Source of the DNA: Bacillus sp. RO2
Lineage (GTDB): Bacteria; Bacillota; Bacilli; Bacillales; Bacillaceae_I
Direction of reading: 5' to 3'
Assembly: GCF_012911845.1 (NCBI RefSeq)
Contig: NZ_JAAXCU010000045.1
Location: 91,731-155,730, forward strand
Length of the DNA: 64,000 bases
The translations under genes and the position numbers were made by a program. The notes under the pieces were generated by a model. It was given only the letters and a program-made list of their open reading frames with translations. It did not search any database and was not told where the DNA came from. Positions 1 to 9,645 of the stretch are shown here, in pieces (the stretch's first letter is position 1; each line of letters begins with the position of its first letter).

Positions 1-2
1 CG

Positions 3-800
3 TATCTAGAGAGATTACCAAAACATGACAAGCTGTTTATTCCATTTATCATGTCTGGAGACCCTACACCGGAATTGACCATAAAGCTTGCCCTTCTTTT
101 ACAGGAAGCTGGCGCATCCGTCCTAGAGCTTGGAGTTCCGTACTCCGATCCGTTAGCTGATGGACCTGTCATTCAGCGTGCTTCCAAGAGGGCTTTAGCC
201 CATAAAACAACCATTACGAGCACCATGGAGCTTGCCGGAGAAATGAGAAGAAGAGGACTGAAAATTCCGATCATCCTCTTTACGTATTACAATCCTGTGT
301 TACAATTAGGAGAAGAATCCTTTTTCGCTTTAGCGAAGCAAAATCAGGTCGACGGGCTCCTTATTCCTGATCTTCCGTTTGAAGAGAGCGGGCACATACG
401 AGAGAAATGCAGCGAACATGCTATAACGTATATTTCGCTTGTTGCCCCAACTTCCAAAGAGCGTATGAATACAATTACGGAACATGCCCAAGGCTTTCTA
501 TATTGTATTTCCTCGCTTGGCGTGACAGGGGTGCGTAAGGAATTTTCCGATGAGTTGTATGCTTTTCTTGAAGAAGTAAAAATGAAAAGCAACGTGCCGA
601 CTGCAGTAGGATTCGGAATCTCAGAGAGTGACCACATACAAACCTTAAAACCATATTGTGATGGCTTTGTGGTGGGAAGTGCACTCATAAAAATGATTGA
701 ACAAAAAGAAAAGCAATTTAAAGTTGATGAAGAAAAAACCTTGCATGAATTAAAGCAACAAATTGAGGAGCTTATTTCTCCACTTTTAGCAGAAAGGTGA
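3..800 (+). CDS. trpA: Tryptophan synthase alpha chain, 5'-truncated by window edge
   Basis: Alpha subunit of tryptophan synthase: cleaves indole-3-glycerol phosphate and passes indole to TrpB, in the cytoplasm. The frame is open from base 3 and the residues before the first in-window Met (KLFIPFIMSGDP region) are conserved TrpA sequence, so the ATG at 51 is internal and the true start lies left of the window. Seen: the catalytic Glu in LELGVPYSDP, the active-site Asp in PLADGPV, and phosphate-binding segments GFGISES and FVVGSALI near the end. The stop is followed within ten bases by hisC, which is the Bacillus subtilis order at the end of the trp operon. Regulatory sequences (TRAP leader) would be outside the window. 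Confidence 0.97.
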   Translation, partial: YLERLPKHDKLFIPFIMSGDPTPELTIKLALLLQEAGASVLELGVPYSDPLADGPVIQRASKRALAHKTTITSTMELAGEMRRRGLKIPIILFTYYNPVLQLGEESFFALAKQNQVDGLLIPDLPFEESGHIREKCSEHAITYISLVAPTSKERMNTITEHAQGFLYCISSLGVTGVRKEFSDELYAFLEEVKMKSNVPTAVGFGISESDHIQTLKPYCDGFVVGSALIKMIEQKEKQFKVDEEKTLHELKQQIEELISPLLAER

Positions 801-809
801 ATGTTGAAG

Positions 810-1904
810 ATGGAAATTAAAGAACAACTGCTTAACTTGACCCCTTATCAACCAGGTAAACCAATGGAAGAAGTGAAGAGGGAATTAGGGTTAGAGAAAA
901 TAGTGAAACTCGCTTCTAATGAGAATCCATATGGCTGCTCTCCTGCCGTTCAACAGGCAATAATGGGGGAGCTTAGCAAGGCTGCAACATACCCTGATGG
1001 TTATGCAAGAGACCTGCGCGAAGTACTTGCAGCCCAAACAGGTGTAGGAGAAAACGAACTTATTTTCGGAAATGGTTCTGATGAGGTCATTCAAATTGTT
1101 TGCCGGGCTCTATTAAAACCTGGGAAGAATACTGTGATGCCAACACCTTCTTTTCCACAATACAAGCATAATGCCATTATCGAAGGGGCAGAAGTGCGAG
1201 AAATTCCATTAAAAGATGGTTATCACCAGCTTGATGAAATGCTTAAAACCATTGATGAAAATACAGCAATCGTTTGGTTATGCAGTCCCAATAATCCTAC
1301 AGGAACTTATATCAAGGAAGAGCTGCTTCTTTCTTTTCTAGAGAGAGTCCCTAGCAGTACTTTAGTTGTTGTAGATGAAGCGTATAAGGAGTATGTCACT
1401 TCAGAGGATTACCCTGAAACGGTGACCCTTTTAAAAGACTATCCAAACCTAATGATTACCCGTACATTCTCGAAAGCTTATGGGCTTGCAAGTTTTCGGA
1501 TCGGGTATGGAATTGCTAATGAAAAGCTAATCCGCCTCATCGAACCGACAAGGGAACCTTTTAATACGAATTCACTGGCCCAAGTTGCAGCAAAGGCAGC
1601 AGTAGGGGACCAATCTTTTATCAAAGAGTGTGTGACAAAGAATAAAGAAGGTTTAGAGCAATATTACACCTTCTGCGAGGAAATGAAGCTTGCCTACTAC
1701 CCTTCTGAAGGAAACTTCATCTTGATAGACTTTCAGACGGACTCCGATGTACTGTTTCAATACTTGATGAAAAAAGGGTATATTGTACGATCCGGAAAAG
1801 CCTTAGGTTATCCGACTTGTCTCCGTATTACAGTCGGAACAAAGGATCAAAACGCAGAAATCATCTCTTACCTGAAAGAATATAAAATGAAACAAGCCAT
1901 TTAA
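810..1904 (+). CDS. hisC: Histidinol-phosphate aminotransferase
   Basis: PLP enzyme (class I/II aminotransferase fold) converting imidazole-acetol phosphate to histidinol phosphate; in Bacillus the same enzyme also serves tyrosine and phenylalanine synthesis, which explains its place in the aromatic cluster. Seen: [10 protein letters not shown] at the N terminus, the SPNNPTG loop, VVVDEAY with the cofactor Asp, and the Schiff-base Lys at about residue 222 in [16 protein letters not shown]. About 364 residues, normal for the family. I prefer the ATG at 810 over the in-frame ATG at 801 because the AAGGTG Shine-Dalgarno (about 794-799) would be too close to 801, and family members start MxIKE. 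Confidence 0.96.
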   Translation: MEIKEQLLNLTPYQPGKPMEEVKRELGLEKIVKLASNENPYGCSPAVQQAIMGELSKAATYPDGYARDLREVLAAQTGVGENELIFGNGSDEVIQIVCRALLKPGKNTVMPTPSFPQYKHNAIIEGAEVREIPLKDGYHQLDEMLKTIDENTAIVWLCSPNNPTGTYIKEELLLSFLERVPSSTLVVVDEAYKEYVTSEDYPETVTLLKDYPNLMITRTFSKAYGLASFRIGYGIANEKLIRLIEPTREPFNTNSLAQVAAKAAVGDQSFIKECVTKNKEGLEQYYTFCEEMKLAYYPSEGNFILIDFQTDSDVLFQYLMKKGYIVRSGKALGYPTCLRITVGTKDQNAEIISYLKEYKMKQAI

Positions 1905-1961
1905 TAGAGAGGAGACATCCTCTCTATTTACATATATAAAGACATCAGGCGGTGAAGTGAA

Positions 1962-3074
1962 TTGAACGGGAAAGTATTAGTGATCGGACTTGGGCTGATC
2001 GGTGGGTCGATAGCCCTTGCAATAAAAAAAGAACATCCAAATGCGTGTATAATAGGATACGATATAAATACTCAACAGGCGAAATTAGCAAAGTCATTAA
2101 AAGTCATCGACGAGTTCTGTGAAAATTATGATGCGGAAGCAAGAGATGCAGATTTTATTGTCATTTCTGTACCGGTGATGCAAGCTAATGAAGTGTTGAA
2201 ACATTTAAGCGGAATTACATTTACGAAACCACAAGTTGTGATTACGGATGTAGGTAGTACGAAAAATAGTATTACAACGTTAGCGGCTACCCTTTTCTCT
2301 CAGGATAATGTTACATTCATAGGGGGCCATCCAATGGCAGGTTCCCATAAGAGCGGTGTGATTGCTGCCAAAAGCCATCTGTTTGAAAACGCTTTTTATG
2401 TGCTAACACCTTTTACAGAGGATGCCAATCCTAAAGAGGTGGCCTTAACAAAAATGTGGCTCGCTGGAACGAAGGCGAATTTTATCACTATGTCTGCCGC
2501 AGAGCATGACTTGGTTGCAGGGGTCATCAGCCATTTTCCTCATGTGGTCGCAGCTGGCCTTGTTCATCAGGCAGAGGATATGCAATCTACCAATCCTTTT
2601 GTCTCAAGACTTGCAGCAGGTGGCTTCCGGGATATTACACGGATCGCTTCAAGCAATCCGACGATGTGGAAGGACATTTTGATACATAATAAAGAAACCA
2701 TTCTAACACTTTTAGATCAATGGATGGAGCAAATGGTAGTGGTGAGGGAGCAGTTGTCACAGGATAACGAGGCTTTCTTGCTTGAGTATTTCAGCAAAGC
2801 CAAGGAGTTTCGTGACGGTCTTCCAGTAAAGTCTAAGGGAGCTATTCCTTCTTTTTACGATTTATATGTGGATGTTCCCGACTATCCTGGTATCATCTCA
2901 GAGATTACCGGTATACTTGCAAAAGAGAAAATAAGTATTACCAATATCCGGATCATGGAAACAAGAGAAGAAATCTATGGAGTTCTGAGACTAAGCTTCC
3001 AATCAGAAGACGATCGCCAATCTGCAGAAGATTGCTTACGCAAGCACACCATGTATGAAACTTATATTGTCTAG
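1962..3074 (+). CDS. tyrA: Prephenate dehydrogenase with C-terminal ACT domain
   Basis: NAD-dependent oxidation of prephenate to 4-hydroxyphenylpyruvate in tyrosine synthesis. N-terminal Rossmann motif GLGLIGGSIA (residues about 8-17), the substrate segment GGHPMAGSHKSG, and VISHFPHVVAAGLVHQ. Residues about 295-370 form an ACT domain (YDLYVDVPDYPGIISEITG), the usual site for feedback by tyrosine. Length 370 matches the B. subtilis type. The start is TTG at 1962, preceded by GGCGGTGAAGTG. A 57-bp gap separates it from hisC; aroA follows 16 bp after its stop. Confidence 0.96.
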   Translation: MNGKVLVIGLGLIGGSIALAIKKEHPNACIIGYDINTQQAKLAKSLKVIDEFCENYDAEARDADFIVISVPVMQANEVLKHLSGITFTKPQVVITDVGSTKNSITTLAATLFSQDNVTFIGGHPMAGSHKSGVIAAKSHLFENAFYVLTPFTEDANPKEVALTKMWLAGTKANFITMSAAEHDLVAGVISHFPHVVAAGLVHQAEDMQSTNPFVSRLAAGGFRDITRIASSNPTMWKDILIHNKETILTLLDQWMEQMVVVREQLSQDNEAFLLEYFSKAKEFRDGLPVKSKGAIPSFYDLYVDVPDYPGIISEITGILAKEKISITNIRIMETREEIYGVLRLSFQSEDDRQSAEDCLRKHTMYETYIV

Positions 3075-3090
3075 TTAGGAGAGAGTGAAA

Positions 3091-4383
3091 ATGAAGAAAC
3101 TTACAGGTACCGCAAGTGGGTTAAAAGGGACCATACAGATTCCTGGGGATAAATCGATTTCTCATCGTTCCGTCATGTTTGGTTCTATGGCGGAGGGCAA
3201 AACGACAGTGGAAAACTTCCTCCCGGGTGATGACTGCCTAAGTACAATCAGTTGTTTCTCCAAGCTTGGGGTGAAAATTGAACAAGAAGGCTCCAATGTG
3301 ACGGTATACGGAAACGGATTGAAGGGACTTCGAGAGTCATCAGAAATATTGGATGTCGGGAACTCTGGAACAACAGCACGACTGATGATGGGTATTCTCT
3401 CCGGCTTGCCTATCCACTCTGTCCTGATTGGGGACGAGTCTATCGCCAAAAGACCAATGAAACGGGTTACTGTTCCGTTGCGCGATATGGGTGCAAGAAT
3501 CCAAGGGAACCATGATGGCAATTTCACGCCTATCTCTATTCAGGGAGGTGGCTTACGAGGCCTTGATTACGTGTCACCTGTCGCAAGTGCTCAAGTGAAG
3601 TCTGCTATTCTGTTGGCAGGGTTGCAGGCTGAAGGGGTAACCACTGTGAGTGAACCTTTTAAATCCCGTGATCATACAGAGAGAATGCTTCGTGCATTCG
3701 GAGTGGAAGTAAAAGAAGAGGAAGAATGCAAGGTAAGCGTGATTGGTGGGCAAAAACTGGTGTCTGATTTACATATTGTCGTTCCTGGAGATATCTCTTC
3801 TGCAGCGTTTTTCCTGGTGGCAGGTGCGATTGTGCCTGAAAGCAAGGTTACATTGCAAAGGGTTGGGTTGAATCCTACTCGTACTGGGATTTTAGAAGTT
3901 TTGAAAAATATGGGGGCAAGTCTTTCTTATTCTAATGTGGTAGAGGATGGACCAGAACCATATGCGGATATTACAATAGAAACTTCAGATCTTAAAGGTG
4001 TCGAAATTGGCGGCGATATCATCCCGCGCCTTATTGATGAAGTGCCAATCATCGCCTTGATGGCTACTCAGGCTGAAGGCACAACAGTGATCAAGGATGC
4101 GGAAGAGTTGAAGGTGAAGGAAACAAATCGTATCGATACGGTTGTGGATGAGCTGAAGAAGCTAGGAGCGGACATTGAGGCAACTGAGGACGGAATGATC
4201 ATTAAGGGCAAAACTAGGTTGCATGGTGGCACGCTTGACAGTTACGGGGATCACCGTATCGGCATGATGGGAGCCATTGCGAGCCTGGTTGCTGATGGGG
4301 AAACAGTTCTTCAAAATGATGGGGCAATCAATGTTTCCTATCCGAGCTTCTTTGAGCATATGGAGAGTTTGAGAAGAGCGTAA
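3091..4383 (+). CDS. aroA: 3-phosphoshikimate 1-carboxyvinyltransferase (EPSP synthase)
   Basis: Transfers enolpyruvyl from PEP to shikimate-3-phosphate, the sixth step of the shikimate pathway; the gene is named aroE in B. subtilis. Seen: GDKSISHR at the N terminus, [15 protein letters not shown], a [13 protein letters not shown] segment, [10 protein letters not shown], and GDHRIGM near the C terminus, all standard for the two-domain inside-out alpha/beta barrel. About 430 residues. The ATG at 3091 is used because AGGAGAG at 3078-3084 gives good spacing; the in-frame GTG at 3085 is too close. It ends at a hairpin terminator and closes the aromatic cluster. Confidence 0.97.
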   Translation: MKKLTGTASGLKGTIQIPGDKSISHRSVMFGSMAEGKTTVENFLPGDDCLSTISCFSKLGVKIEQEGSNVTVYGNGLKGLRESSEILDVGNSGTTARLMMGILSGLPIHSVLIGDESIAKRPMKRVTVPLRDMGARIQGNHDGNFTPISIQGGGLRGLDYVSPVASAQVKSAILLAGLQAEGVTTVSEPFKSRDHTERMLRAFGVEVKEEEECKVSVIGGQKLVSDLHIVVPGDISSAAFFLVAGAIVPESKVTLQRVGLNPTRTGILEVLKNMGASLSYSNVVEDGPEPYADITIETSDLKGVEIGGDIIPRLIDEVPIIALMATQAEGTTVIKDAEELKVKETNRIDTVVDELKKLGADIEATEDGMIIKGKTRLHGGTLDSYGDHRIGMMGAIASLVADGETVLQNDGAINVSYPSFFEHMESLRRA

Positions 4384-4395
4384 TTTTTAGATGAA

Positions 4396-4422
4396 GGGGT
4401 CCATGGGGATGGGCCTCTTTTT
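4396..4422 (+). terminator. Rho-independent terminator after aroA
   Basis: GGGGTCCA and TGGGCCTC pair over 8 bp (two G-T wobbles) around a 6-nt loop and are followed by five T. It closes the aromatic operon. Confidence 0.75.
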
Positions 4423-4524
4423 AGTTTGGAATATTTATTAGCTTTGATGATCCGATTATTGGAAGACGTTGCTTGGCTAGGAGGTGGGGTATAATTTAAG
4501 ATTTGGGTGGGTGATAAACGCAAT

Positions 4525-4647
4525 TCGCCCGTAAAATCTTATTTTCGCCCGATTAGTCTTGGGAATCGCCCGTAAAATGAAATTATCGCCCGATTTGTCT
4601 TTTGAATCGCCCGTAAATTCAAATTATCGCCCGAAACGGATTCGGAT
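4525..4647 (+). repeat. 41-bp tandem repeat carrying a TCGCCCG pair per unit
   Basis: TCGCCCG occurs at 4525, 4545, 4566, 4586, 4607 and 4627, spaced 20, 21, 20, 21, 20 bp. This makes a 41-bp unit of two half-units (TCGCCCGTAAAAT... and TCGCCCGATTNGTCTT...) repeated about 2.6 times. It lies in the 414-bp interval 4384-4797 between aroA and the next gene. Apart from this array and the aroA terminator, I see nothing convincing in that interval; the 71-codon open frame through it is built from the repeat. Confidence 0.8.
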
Positions 4648-4797
4648 ACCTCTAGGGTTATCTCGCGTCCGTCCTCTTCCGCCCGCGCCTTCCATGAAAA
4701 TCCTAAAATTTACTTATATCCCAAACAACACGTTCAAAGCATATTTCCCCCTCCAGTCGCATAGCTTGTCTTAAGAACGTTTCTAGAGGGGGATGCT

Positions 4798-5709
4798 ATG
4801 GAATATATTATAGAAGCTGCCAATGTAGTTAAGAACAAATCAACACTCCTCCATACCAATCTGCTAGTGAAAGACAACAAAATCCATTACATGAAAGAAG
4901 GGCATTTTTTCCATTCGAGGTCCATGAGAATGGATATTTCCCCTTATGTACTGACACCTGGACATGTCATGCTTGTCGATAACCTTGAACAAATGCCTTT
5001 TCCGCAGTTTAAACAATTCATCACAAGCAACTATTTAAAAAAAGGTTGTACAACCCTTCTTTCTCTCATATCGGTTCAACGCGAAAAAGAATTATTGCAA
5101 ACATTAAAGAGAGCGAGAACTTTCTTATTGAATAGTCCCATTGATTATTATTTTGCTGTCAGAATTCCCTTCGATAAACTCTCACCTTCTTTTGTAAGGC
5201 AATGCAGGCGGTATAAGATTTCTGCTATCTTTTTGCAGATGGATGATACAACCGAACTCTCTTCCGTCCCATGGGGTTGGATAAAAGATGCCTTGTATCA
5301 ATTTCCATTAACATTTCTTCCGTGCTGGCAAAACATTTCTCCATCCAAAAAAAACAAGAAGAAAAAAGAGTGGAAACTAATGATGAAAGAAGAAAAATTA
5401 CCACATTCCACGGAGTGTCCAGAACAGGGGAAACCGCTTGATTTGGATCTATTAATGAAAATTGGTATTTATCCGTCCAAAGGAGATTTGAGGGTCGGTG
5501 GAGAATTAGACTATAATCTCTATTTGTCACCAGAAGGCCATATTATTGAAACTATCGAAAATCTGGATTATGATAGTCATATTCCAGAAGTTACAGTTCA
5601 AAAAGGGACGGTTATCAAAGCGGGAGATGAGGTTTTATTTCGTCCAGGCTTTGGAAAAGAATGTACAGTAACCATTCCTGGCCATTTTTTACTATCTGAA
5701 AAGATTTGA
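4798..5709 (+). CDS. Hypothetical protein, amidohydrolase-like without metal ligands
   Basis: I do not recognise this 303-residue protein. Its N terminus reads like the beta-sandwich and barrel entry of amidohydrolase-superfamily enzymes (NLLVKDNKIHYM, then YVLTPGHVMLVDNL, comparable with the usual V-xPG-xID-xHxH), and it ends with another short beta-rich stretch (GTVIKAGDEVLFRPGFG). The HxH and later metal His are not present where expected, so a hydrolase activity is doubtful. Residues about 180-200 are a Lys-rich linker (SKKNKKKKEWK). A strong AGAGGGGGAT Shine-Dalgarno precedes the ATG. It is not part of the B. subtilis aroE-ypiA junction as I remember it. The remote family link is inference. 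Confidence 0.6.
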   Translation: MEYIIEAANVVKNKSTLLHTNLLVKDNKIHYMKEGHFFHSRSMRMDISPYVLTPGHVMLVDNLEQMPFPQFKQFITSNYLKKGCTTLLSLISVQREKELLQTLKRARTFLLNSPIDYYFAVRIPFDKLSPSFVRQCRRYKISAIFLQMDDTTELSSVPWGWIKDALYQFPLTFLPCWQNISPSKKNKKKKEWKLMMKEEKLPHSTECPEQGKPLDLDLLMKIGIYPSKGDLRVGGELDYNLYLSPEGHIIETIENLDYDSHIPEVTVQKGTVIKAGDEVLFRPGFGKECTVTIPGHFLLSEKI

Positions 5710-5753
5710 AGAACGTGTGATGGCGGATTTTAAAAACGAAGGGAAGTAGTATT

Positions 5754-7013
5754 TTGTCTTACACAGTAATTGATAAAGCTCTAGAACTAATAGATAACGG
5801 AGACATAGAACAAGGACTAACTATCCTAAAAGAAAACGAATCTAAGTTTGGGGAAGAGGATTTGTTCCAGACTGCTCAGATCTATCAGCAACTTGGCATG
5901 CTTGATGACGCCAAACAACTTTACCAGAACCTTCTATACCAATTTCCAAATGAGTCTGACCTCATTATTTCACTGGCTGAAGTCCACATCGACCTAGATG
6001 AAGAAGATGAAGCGATGGCTTTATTAGAAAACATTGCGGAAGATGATGATGTCTACATTCAGTCGCTGCTTCTACTTGCAGACCTTTATCAGGCACAGGG
6101 ACTGTTTGAGGTCAGTGAGCAAAAGTTACTTGCTGCCAAAAAACTTGCACCAAAAGAACCGATCATCAGCCTTGCCTTAGCGGAAGTATATCTGTCTCAA
6201 GGTGACTATAAGAAAGCCATTCCATTTTATGAATCCGTTCTTCCGCATGAAGATGAAATTGATTTCTCTTTGCAGGAAAGACTTGCTGAATGCTACAGTG
6301 CTACAGGGCAATTTGAGGAAGCAATGCCTTATTTCGACCAGGCATTGCAGAAAGAGTTGAAAATTGACGTACTATTTCAATACGGATTTACCGCTTTTCA
6401 GGCAGGATATTTCAAGACCTGTATCGAAAAACTTAATCAGGTAAAAGAAATGGATTATGAATACTCCTCTCTTTACTTATATCTTGCAAAAGCATATGAA
6501 CACGAAGGATTGTTAGAAGATAGCTTGCGTGTTGCAAAAGAAGGTTTAGCGGTAAATGAATATAACAAAGAATTGCAAGTGTACGGAGCGAAAGTGGCAA
6601 TGAAACAGCAGAATGTGCAAGAGGCAGAAGAGTTGTTAAGAGAAGCAATTGCCATTGACCCTGGATATGTGGAAGCAGCCTTAACTTTAACTAAAATCTT
6701 CTTGCAGGAAGAGCGCTATGAAGATGTTATAGACTGCCTAAATGAACTCATTAACTTTGGAGAGTCCGACCCGCAATATGATTGGGACTTAGCTGTTGCC
6801 TACCAACAAACCGAAAAATATTCTGATGCATTAAATCATTACCGTCAAGCATATACTTCTTTTAAAGATGACAGCAGCTTCCTTTACGATTATGCACACT
6901 TTTTATTGGAGGAAGGGAAACGAGAAGAAGCAAAGCCGCTTTTTGAAAAACTAATACAACTTGACCCAACCAACATAGAATTGCAAGATCTGTATCTAAA
7001 TTTACAAGAGTAG
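5754..7013 (+). CDS. ypiA: Tetratricopeptide-repeat protein YpiA
   Basis: 419 residues built almost entirely of TPR helices: repeated A-rich helix pairs such as [48 protein letters not shown] and [18 protein letters not shown] show the 34-residue spacing. TPR proteins act as protein-binding scaffolds; the partner of YpiA is not known to me. No signal peptide or membrane segment. Length and position between aroA and ypiB fit YpiA of B. subtilis (about 423 residues). The start is TTG at 5754 after GGGAAGTAG; a TTG start with a modest ribosome site suggests low expression. Confidence 0.88.
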   Translation: MSYTVIDKALELIDNGDIEQGLTILKENESKFGEEDLFQTAQIYQQLGMLDDAKQLYQNLLYQFPNESDLIISLAEVHIDLDEEDEAMALLENIAEDDDVYIQSLLLLADLYQAQGLFEVSEQKLLAAKKLAPKEPIISLALAEVYLSQGDYKKAIPFYESVLPHEDEIDFSLQERLAECYSATGQFEEAMPYFDQALQKELKIDVLFQYGFTAFQAGYFKTCIEKLNQVKEMDYEYSSLYLYLAKAYEHEGLLEDSLRVAKEGLAVNEYNKELQVYGAKVAMKQQNVQEAEELLREAIAIDPGYVEAALTLTKIFLQEERYEDVIDCLNELINFGESDPQYDWDLAVAYQQTEKYSDALNHYRQAYTSFKDDSSFLYDYAHFLLEEGKREEAKPLFEKLIQLDPTNIELQDLYLNLQE

Positions 7014-7045
7014 GGAATATTCTACGCAGAGGAGGGACGATAGTT

Positions 7046-7582
7046 GTGGCTACCCCTGTATCTGTCAACGAGAAGAAGGACTTTATAAGGTGGTTCTTGG
7101 GAAACTATCAGTTAAAAAGACGTGAATGTGTATGGATTTTAAACTATTTGATGAGTCATGACCAGTTGATGAAGAAAGTTCACTTTGTTGAGCAAGCCCA
7201 GTTTTGTCCACGGGGAATTATCATGTCAACCCATTGTGTAGAGGAAGTGCCATTCAGGTTTTATAAAGAAAATGTGATGACGACGGACGCTGAGAAGTCC
7301 TTCCATGACATTAGGCTTAATCGTGATGAGGATATTTATATCCAGTTAAATTTCCGGTCTGTCTATCATTCACCGCAATATGCAGCAGTGCTCGAAGATA
7401 ATCCGTTTATGCCAAAACAGTCCCAAATCAATGAAAAGGATCGTATTTTAGCAGAAAGGATGCTAGAAGAATCCATTTACACTTTTCAAAAAGAGAAGCT
7501 ATTGAAAATGATTGACGAGGCATTGGACCGGCAGGATGAAGAAGCGTTTCGAAAACTGACAGGTCAGTTGAAGAGATTATAA
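7046..7582 (+). CDS. ypiB: UPF0302 family protein YpiB with IDEAL domain
   Basis: 178-residue cytoplasmic protein of the YpiB/UPF0302 family, molecular role unknown to me. The N-terminal part ([30 protein letters not shown]) is the conserved UPF0302 domain. The last 50 residues ([32 protein letters not shown]) look like the IDEAL domain, named for the DEAL-like motif. GTG start at 7046 with an excellent AGAGGAGGGA Shine-Dalgarno 8 bases upstream. It lies 32 bp after ypiA and is followed by a strong terminator. Confidence 0.9.
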   Translation: MATPVSVNEKKDFIRWFLGNYQLKRRECVWILNYLMSHDQLMKKVHFVEQAQFCPRGIIMSTHCVEEVPFRFYKENVMTTDAEKSFHDIRLNRDEDIYIQLNFRSVYHSPQYAAVLEDNPFMPKQSQINEKDRILAERMLEESIYTFQKEKLLKMIDEALDRQDEEAFRKLTGQLKRL

Positions 7583-7591
7583 TATTTCTTA

Positions 7592-7624
7592 CCCCCCAAC
7601 TTAAAAATGTTGCGGGGTTTTTTT
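7592..7624 (+). terminator. Terminator after ypiB
   Basis: CCCCCCAAC and GTTGCGGGG form a stem with one mismatch around an 8-nt A/T loop, followed by seven T. Confidence 0.9.
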
Positions 7625-7715
7625 GTTGTTACTCTAAATATTTGACCTCACCCACTACAAAACTTATATTTAAAGAACGACACTAAATCCACAATAGAAA
7701 GAGTTGAAACCAAAC

Positions 7716-8174
7716 ATGAAATGGACAAGCAAAGATATCTCCCAATACGTTCAAGCAAAAGAATATATAGATACGGTCATCATTCCCCTGTTGCCGATTA
7801 GTTTCGGGGACAATATCAAAACAATTGCATCTCACGGAGAATACATAAACATATTAAGTTACGAATTGGAAAGACAATTCAAAGGAAGAGTTATTCTGTT
7901 GCCCCCTTTCAGCTATATCGAATCAGACCAAGCTGAAAACAAAGTAGCACAGCTTAACAATCTGTCCTTACATATTAAAAAAAGTAATATTAAACATGTA
8001 TTTCTTATGACATCCGACAGTTCTTGGAGTCAAAAAGAACAGCAATTAGAAGGAAAGCTTGTATGGCTACCGGCGATTCCTTTAGAAGATATGGAAGATA
8101 AATATAAACAGAAAATCATTCAAGATCAGATGAATCAATTATTGCCGATGTTTATCCAAAAATGGCAGGATTAA
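7716..8174 (+). CDS. ypiF: YpiF, DUF2487 family
   Basis: About 152 residues, no membrane segment or signal. The N terminus MKWTSKDISQYVQAKEYIDT and the run VIIPLLPISFGD are characteristic of the DUF2487/YpiF family; function unknown. Position directly before qcrABC is the same as in B. subtilis. An in-frame TTG at 7704 would add four residues, and GAAAGAG upstream fits either start poorly; I chose the ATG at 7716 because the family begins with MKW or MRW. It has no clear terminator; 246 bp separate it from qcrA. Confidence 0.87.
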   Translation: MKWTSKDISQYVQAKEYIDTVIIPLLPISFGDNIKTIASHGEYINILSYELERQFKGRVILLPPFSYIESDQAENKVAQLNNLSLHIKKSNIKHVFLMTSDSSWSQKEQQLEGKLVWLPAIPLEDMEDKYKQKIIQDQMNQLLPMFIQKWQD

Positions 8175-8314
8175 AAGTATTGAAATTGGTGCAAAATATC
8201 CCAAAAGGCAAACTACTAGCAAAATGATATTAAAAAAGCAATAAAAAAACGAAAATATTTTAAAAGGATTAAAAATAAGTCACAACCTTGCCATTTTTTC
8301 GAGGCAGGAGATTA

Positions 8315-8374
8315 TTGACCTTGGGACAAGATTGATATATCATGAGAATGTCCTAGTTTTCTATGTGTTATAAT
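8315..8374 (+). promoter_or_regulatory. Candidate promoters of qcrABC
   Basis: Two overlapping possibilities are seen in the 246-bp gap. TTGACC (8315-8320) with TATCAT (8338-8343) at 17 bp is one. An extended -10, TGTTATAAT at 8366-8374 without a good -35, is the other. The family operon is known to be growth-phase regulated; no operator was identified here. Confidence 0.45.
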
Positions 8375-8420
8375 CTACTGTCCGTATGGACTTAGTTCTG
8401 TCTATAGAGGGGGGAAAACA

Positions 8421-8930
8421 ATGAGTGAGAAAAACCATCGCGTGTCTAGACGTCAATTTTTAAACTATACCCTTACTGGTGTAGGCGGTTTCATGGCAGC
8501 AGGTATGCTTATGCCAATGGTCCGTTTTGCAATTGATCCTGTACTTAAAGCTGGAAATGAGCAAGAATTAGTTGCTGTATGTGAAGAAAGTGAACTTACT
8601 GCGGAACCGCAAAACTTCCCTTTCAAGATTAAGCAGGTAGATGCTTGGTATGAATCCGAAGAACCTAGAACTGCTTGGATCTACAAAGATGAAAACGGTG
8701 AAATTATTGCCTTATCTCCAGTTTGTAAGCATCTGGGCTGTACTGTAAACTGGGGTTCAGACCCTGGTAATCCAGATAAGTTCTTCTGTCCATGCCACTA
8801 TGGCTTGTATGAAAAAAATGGTGACAACGTACCTAATACGCCACCACTATCTCCACTTGATGTATACGTTCATGAAGTGAAAGATGGTATCGTTTATTTA
8901 GGTAGCGCAAAACCAAAAGGGGAGGCGTAA
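8421..8930 (+). CDS. qcrA: Menaquinol:cytochrome c reductase Rieske iron-sulfur subunit
   Basis: Rieske protein of the bc-type complex that passes electrons from menaquinol to cytochrome c in the membrane. Residues 9-35 hold a twin-arginine type anchor (SRRQFLNYTLTGVGGF). The [2Fe-2S] ligands are visible as Cys102-x-His104 (CKHLGC) and Cys123-x2-His126 (CPCH), with Cys107 and Cys125 for the disulfide. 169 residues, close to the B. subtilis protein. First gene of qcrABC; a GGGGGG ribosome site lies upstream of the ATG, and qcrB begins 3 bp after the stop. Confidence 0.97.
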   Translation: MSEKNHRVSRRQFLNYTLTGVGGFMAAGMLMPMVRFAIDPVLKAGNEQELVAVCEESELTAEPQNFPFKIKQVDAWYESEEPRTAWIYKDENGEIIALSPVCKHLGCTVNWGSDPGNPDKFFCPCHYGLYEKNGDNVPNTPPLSPLDVYVHEVKDGIVYLGSAKPKGEA

Positions 8931-8933
8931 TAA

Positions 8934-9608
8934 TTGTTAAATAAGATTTATGACTGGGTTGACGAACGATTAGATATTACGCCGATGTGGCGCGATATCG
9001 CGGACCACGAGGTACCTGAGCACGTAAACCCAGCACATCACTTCTCCGCATTCGTATATTGTTTTGGTGGATTGACGTTCTTCGTAACAGTTATCCAAGT
9101 ACTTTCAGGTATGTTCCTGACTATGTACTATGTTCCAGACATTAAAAATGCGTGGGAATCCGTTTATTATTTACAAAATGAAGTTGCGTTCGGTCAAATC
9201 GTACGCGGTATGCACCACTGGGGAGCCAGTTTGGTTATCGTAATGATGTTTTTACATACACTACGTGTTTTCTTCCAAGGTGCATATAAAAAACCACGTG
9301 AACTTAACTGGGTGGTAGGAGTACTTATCTTCTTCATTATGTTAGGTCTTGGTTTTACAGGTTACCTATTACCTTGGGATATGAAAGCATTATTTGCAAC
9401 AAAAGTAGGGTTAGAGATCGCCGCTGCAACTCCATTAATAGGAGATATGGTGAAAACCTTACTAGCTGGTCATCCTGAAATTGTTGGAGCACAAACACTG
9501 ACACGTTTCTTTGCGATTCATGTCTTCTTCTTACCTGCAGCTCTATTCGGCTTGATGGGTGCTCACTTTGTCATGATTCGTAAGCAAGGTATTTCTGGTC
9601 CGCTATAA
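8934..9608 (+). CDS. qcrB: Menaquinol:cytochrome c reductase cytochrome b subunit
   Basis: b6-type cytochrome (N-terminal half of cytochrome b) with four predicted membrane helices binding two b hemes and a third covalently bound c-type heme in this family. Seen: heme-region histidines in HHFSAFVYCFGG, GMHHWGASLVIVMMFLHTLRVF in part, and the FTGYLLPWD quinol-site segment; later FFAIHVFFLPAALFGLMGAH carries the second pair. TTG start at 8934 after GGGGAGGCG. 224 residues, as in B. subtilis. Translated with qcrA in one operon. Confidence 0.96.
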   Translation: MLNKIYDWVDERLDITPMWRDIADHEVPEHVNPAHHFSAFVYCFGGLTFFVTVIQVLSGMFLTMYYVPDIKNAWESVYYLQNEVAFGQIVRGMHHWGASLVIVMMFLHTLRVFFQGAYKKPRELNWVVGVLIFFIMLGLGFTGYLLPWDMKALFATKVGLEIAAATPLIGDMVKTLLAGHPEIVGAQTLTRFFAIHVFFLPAALFGLMGAHFVMIRKQGISGPL

Positions 9609-9645
9609 GATTCATTATTTTTGATAACAAAGGAGGGGAACCTAT

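Noticed and set aside
4559..4774. 71-codon open frame before the gene at 4798
   Set aside because: It is composed of the TCGCCCG repeat and has no ribosome site or recognisable protein features.
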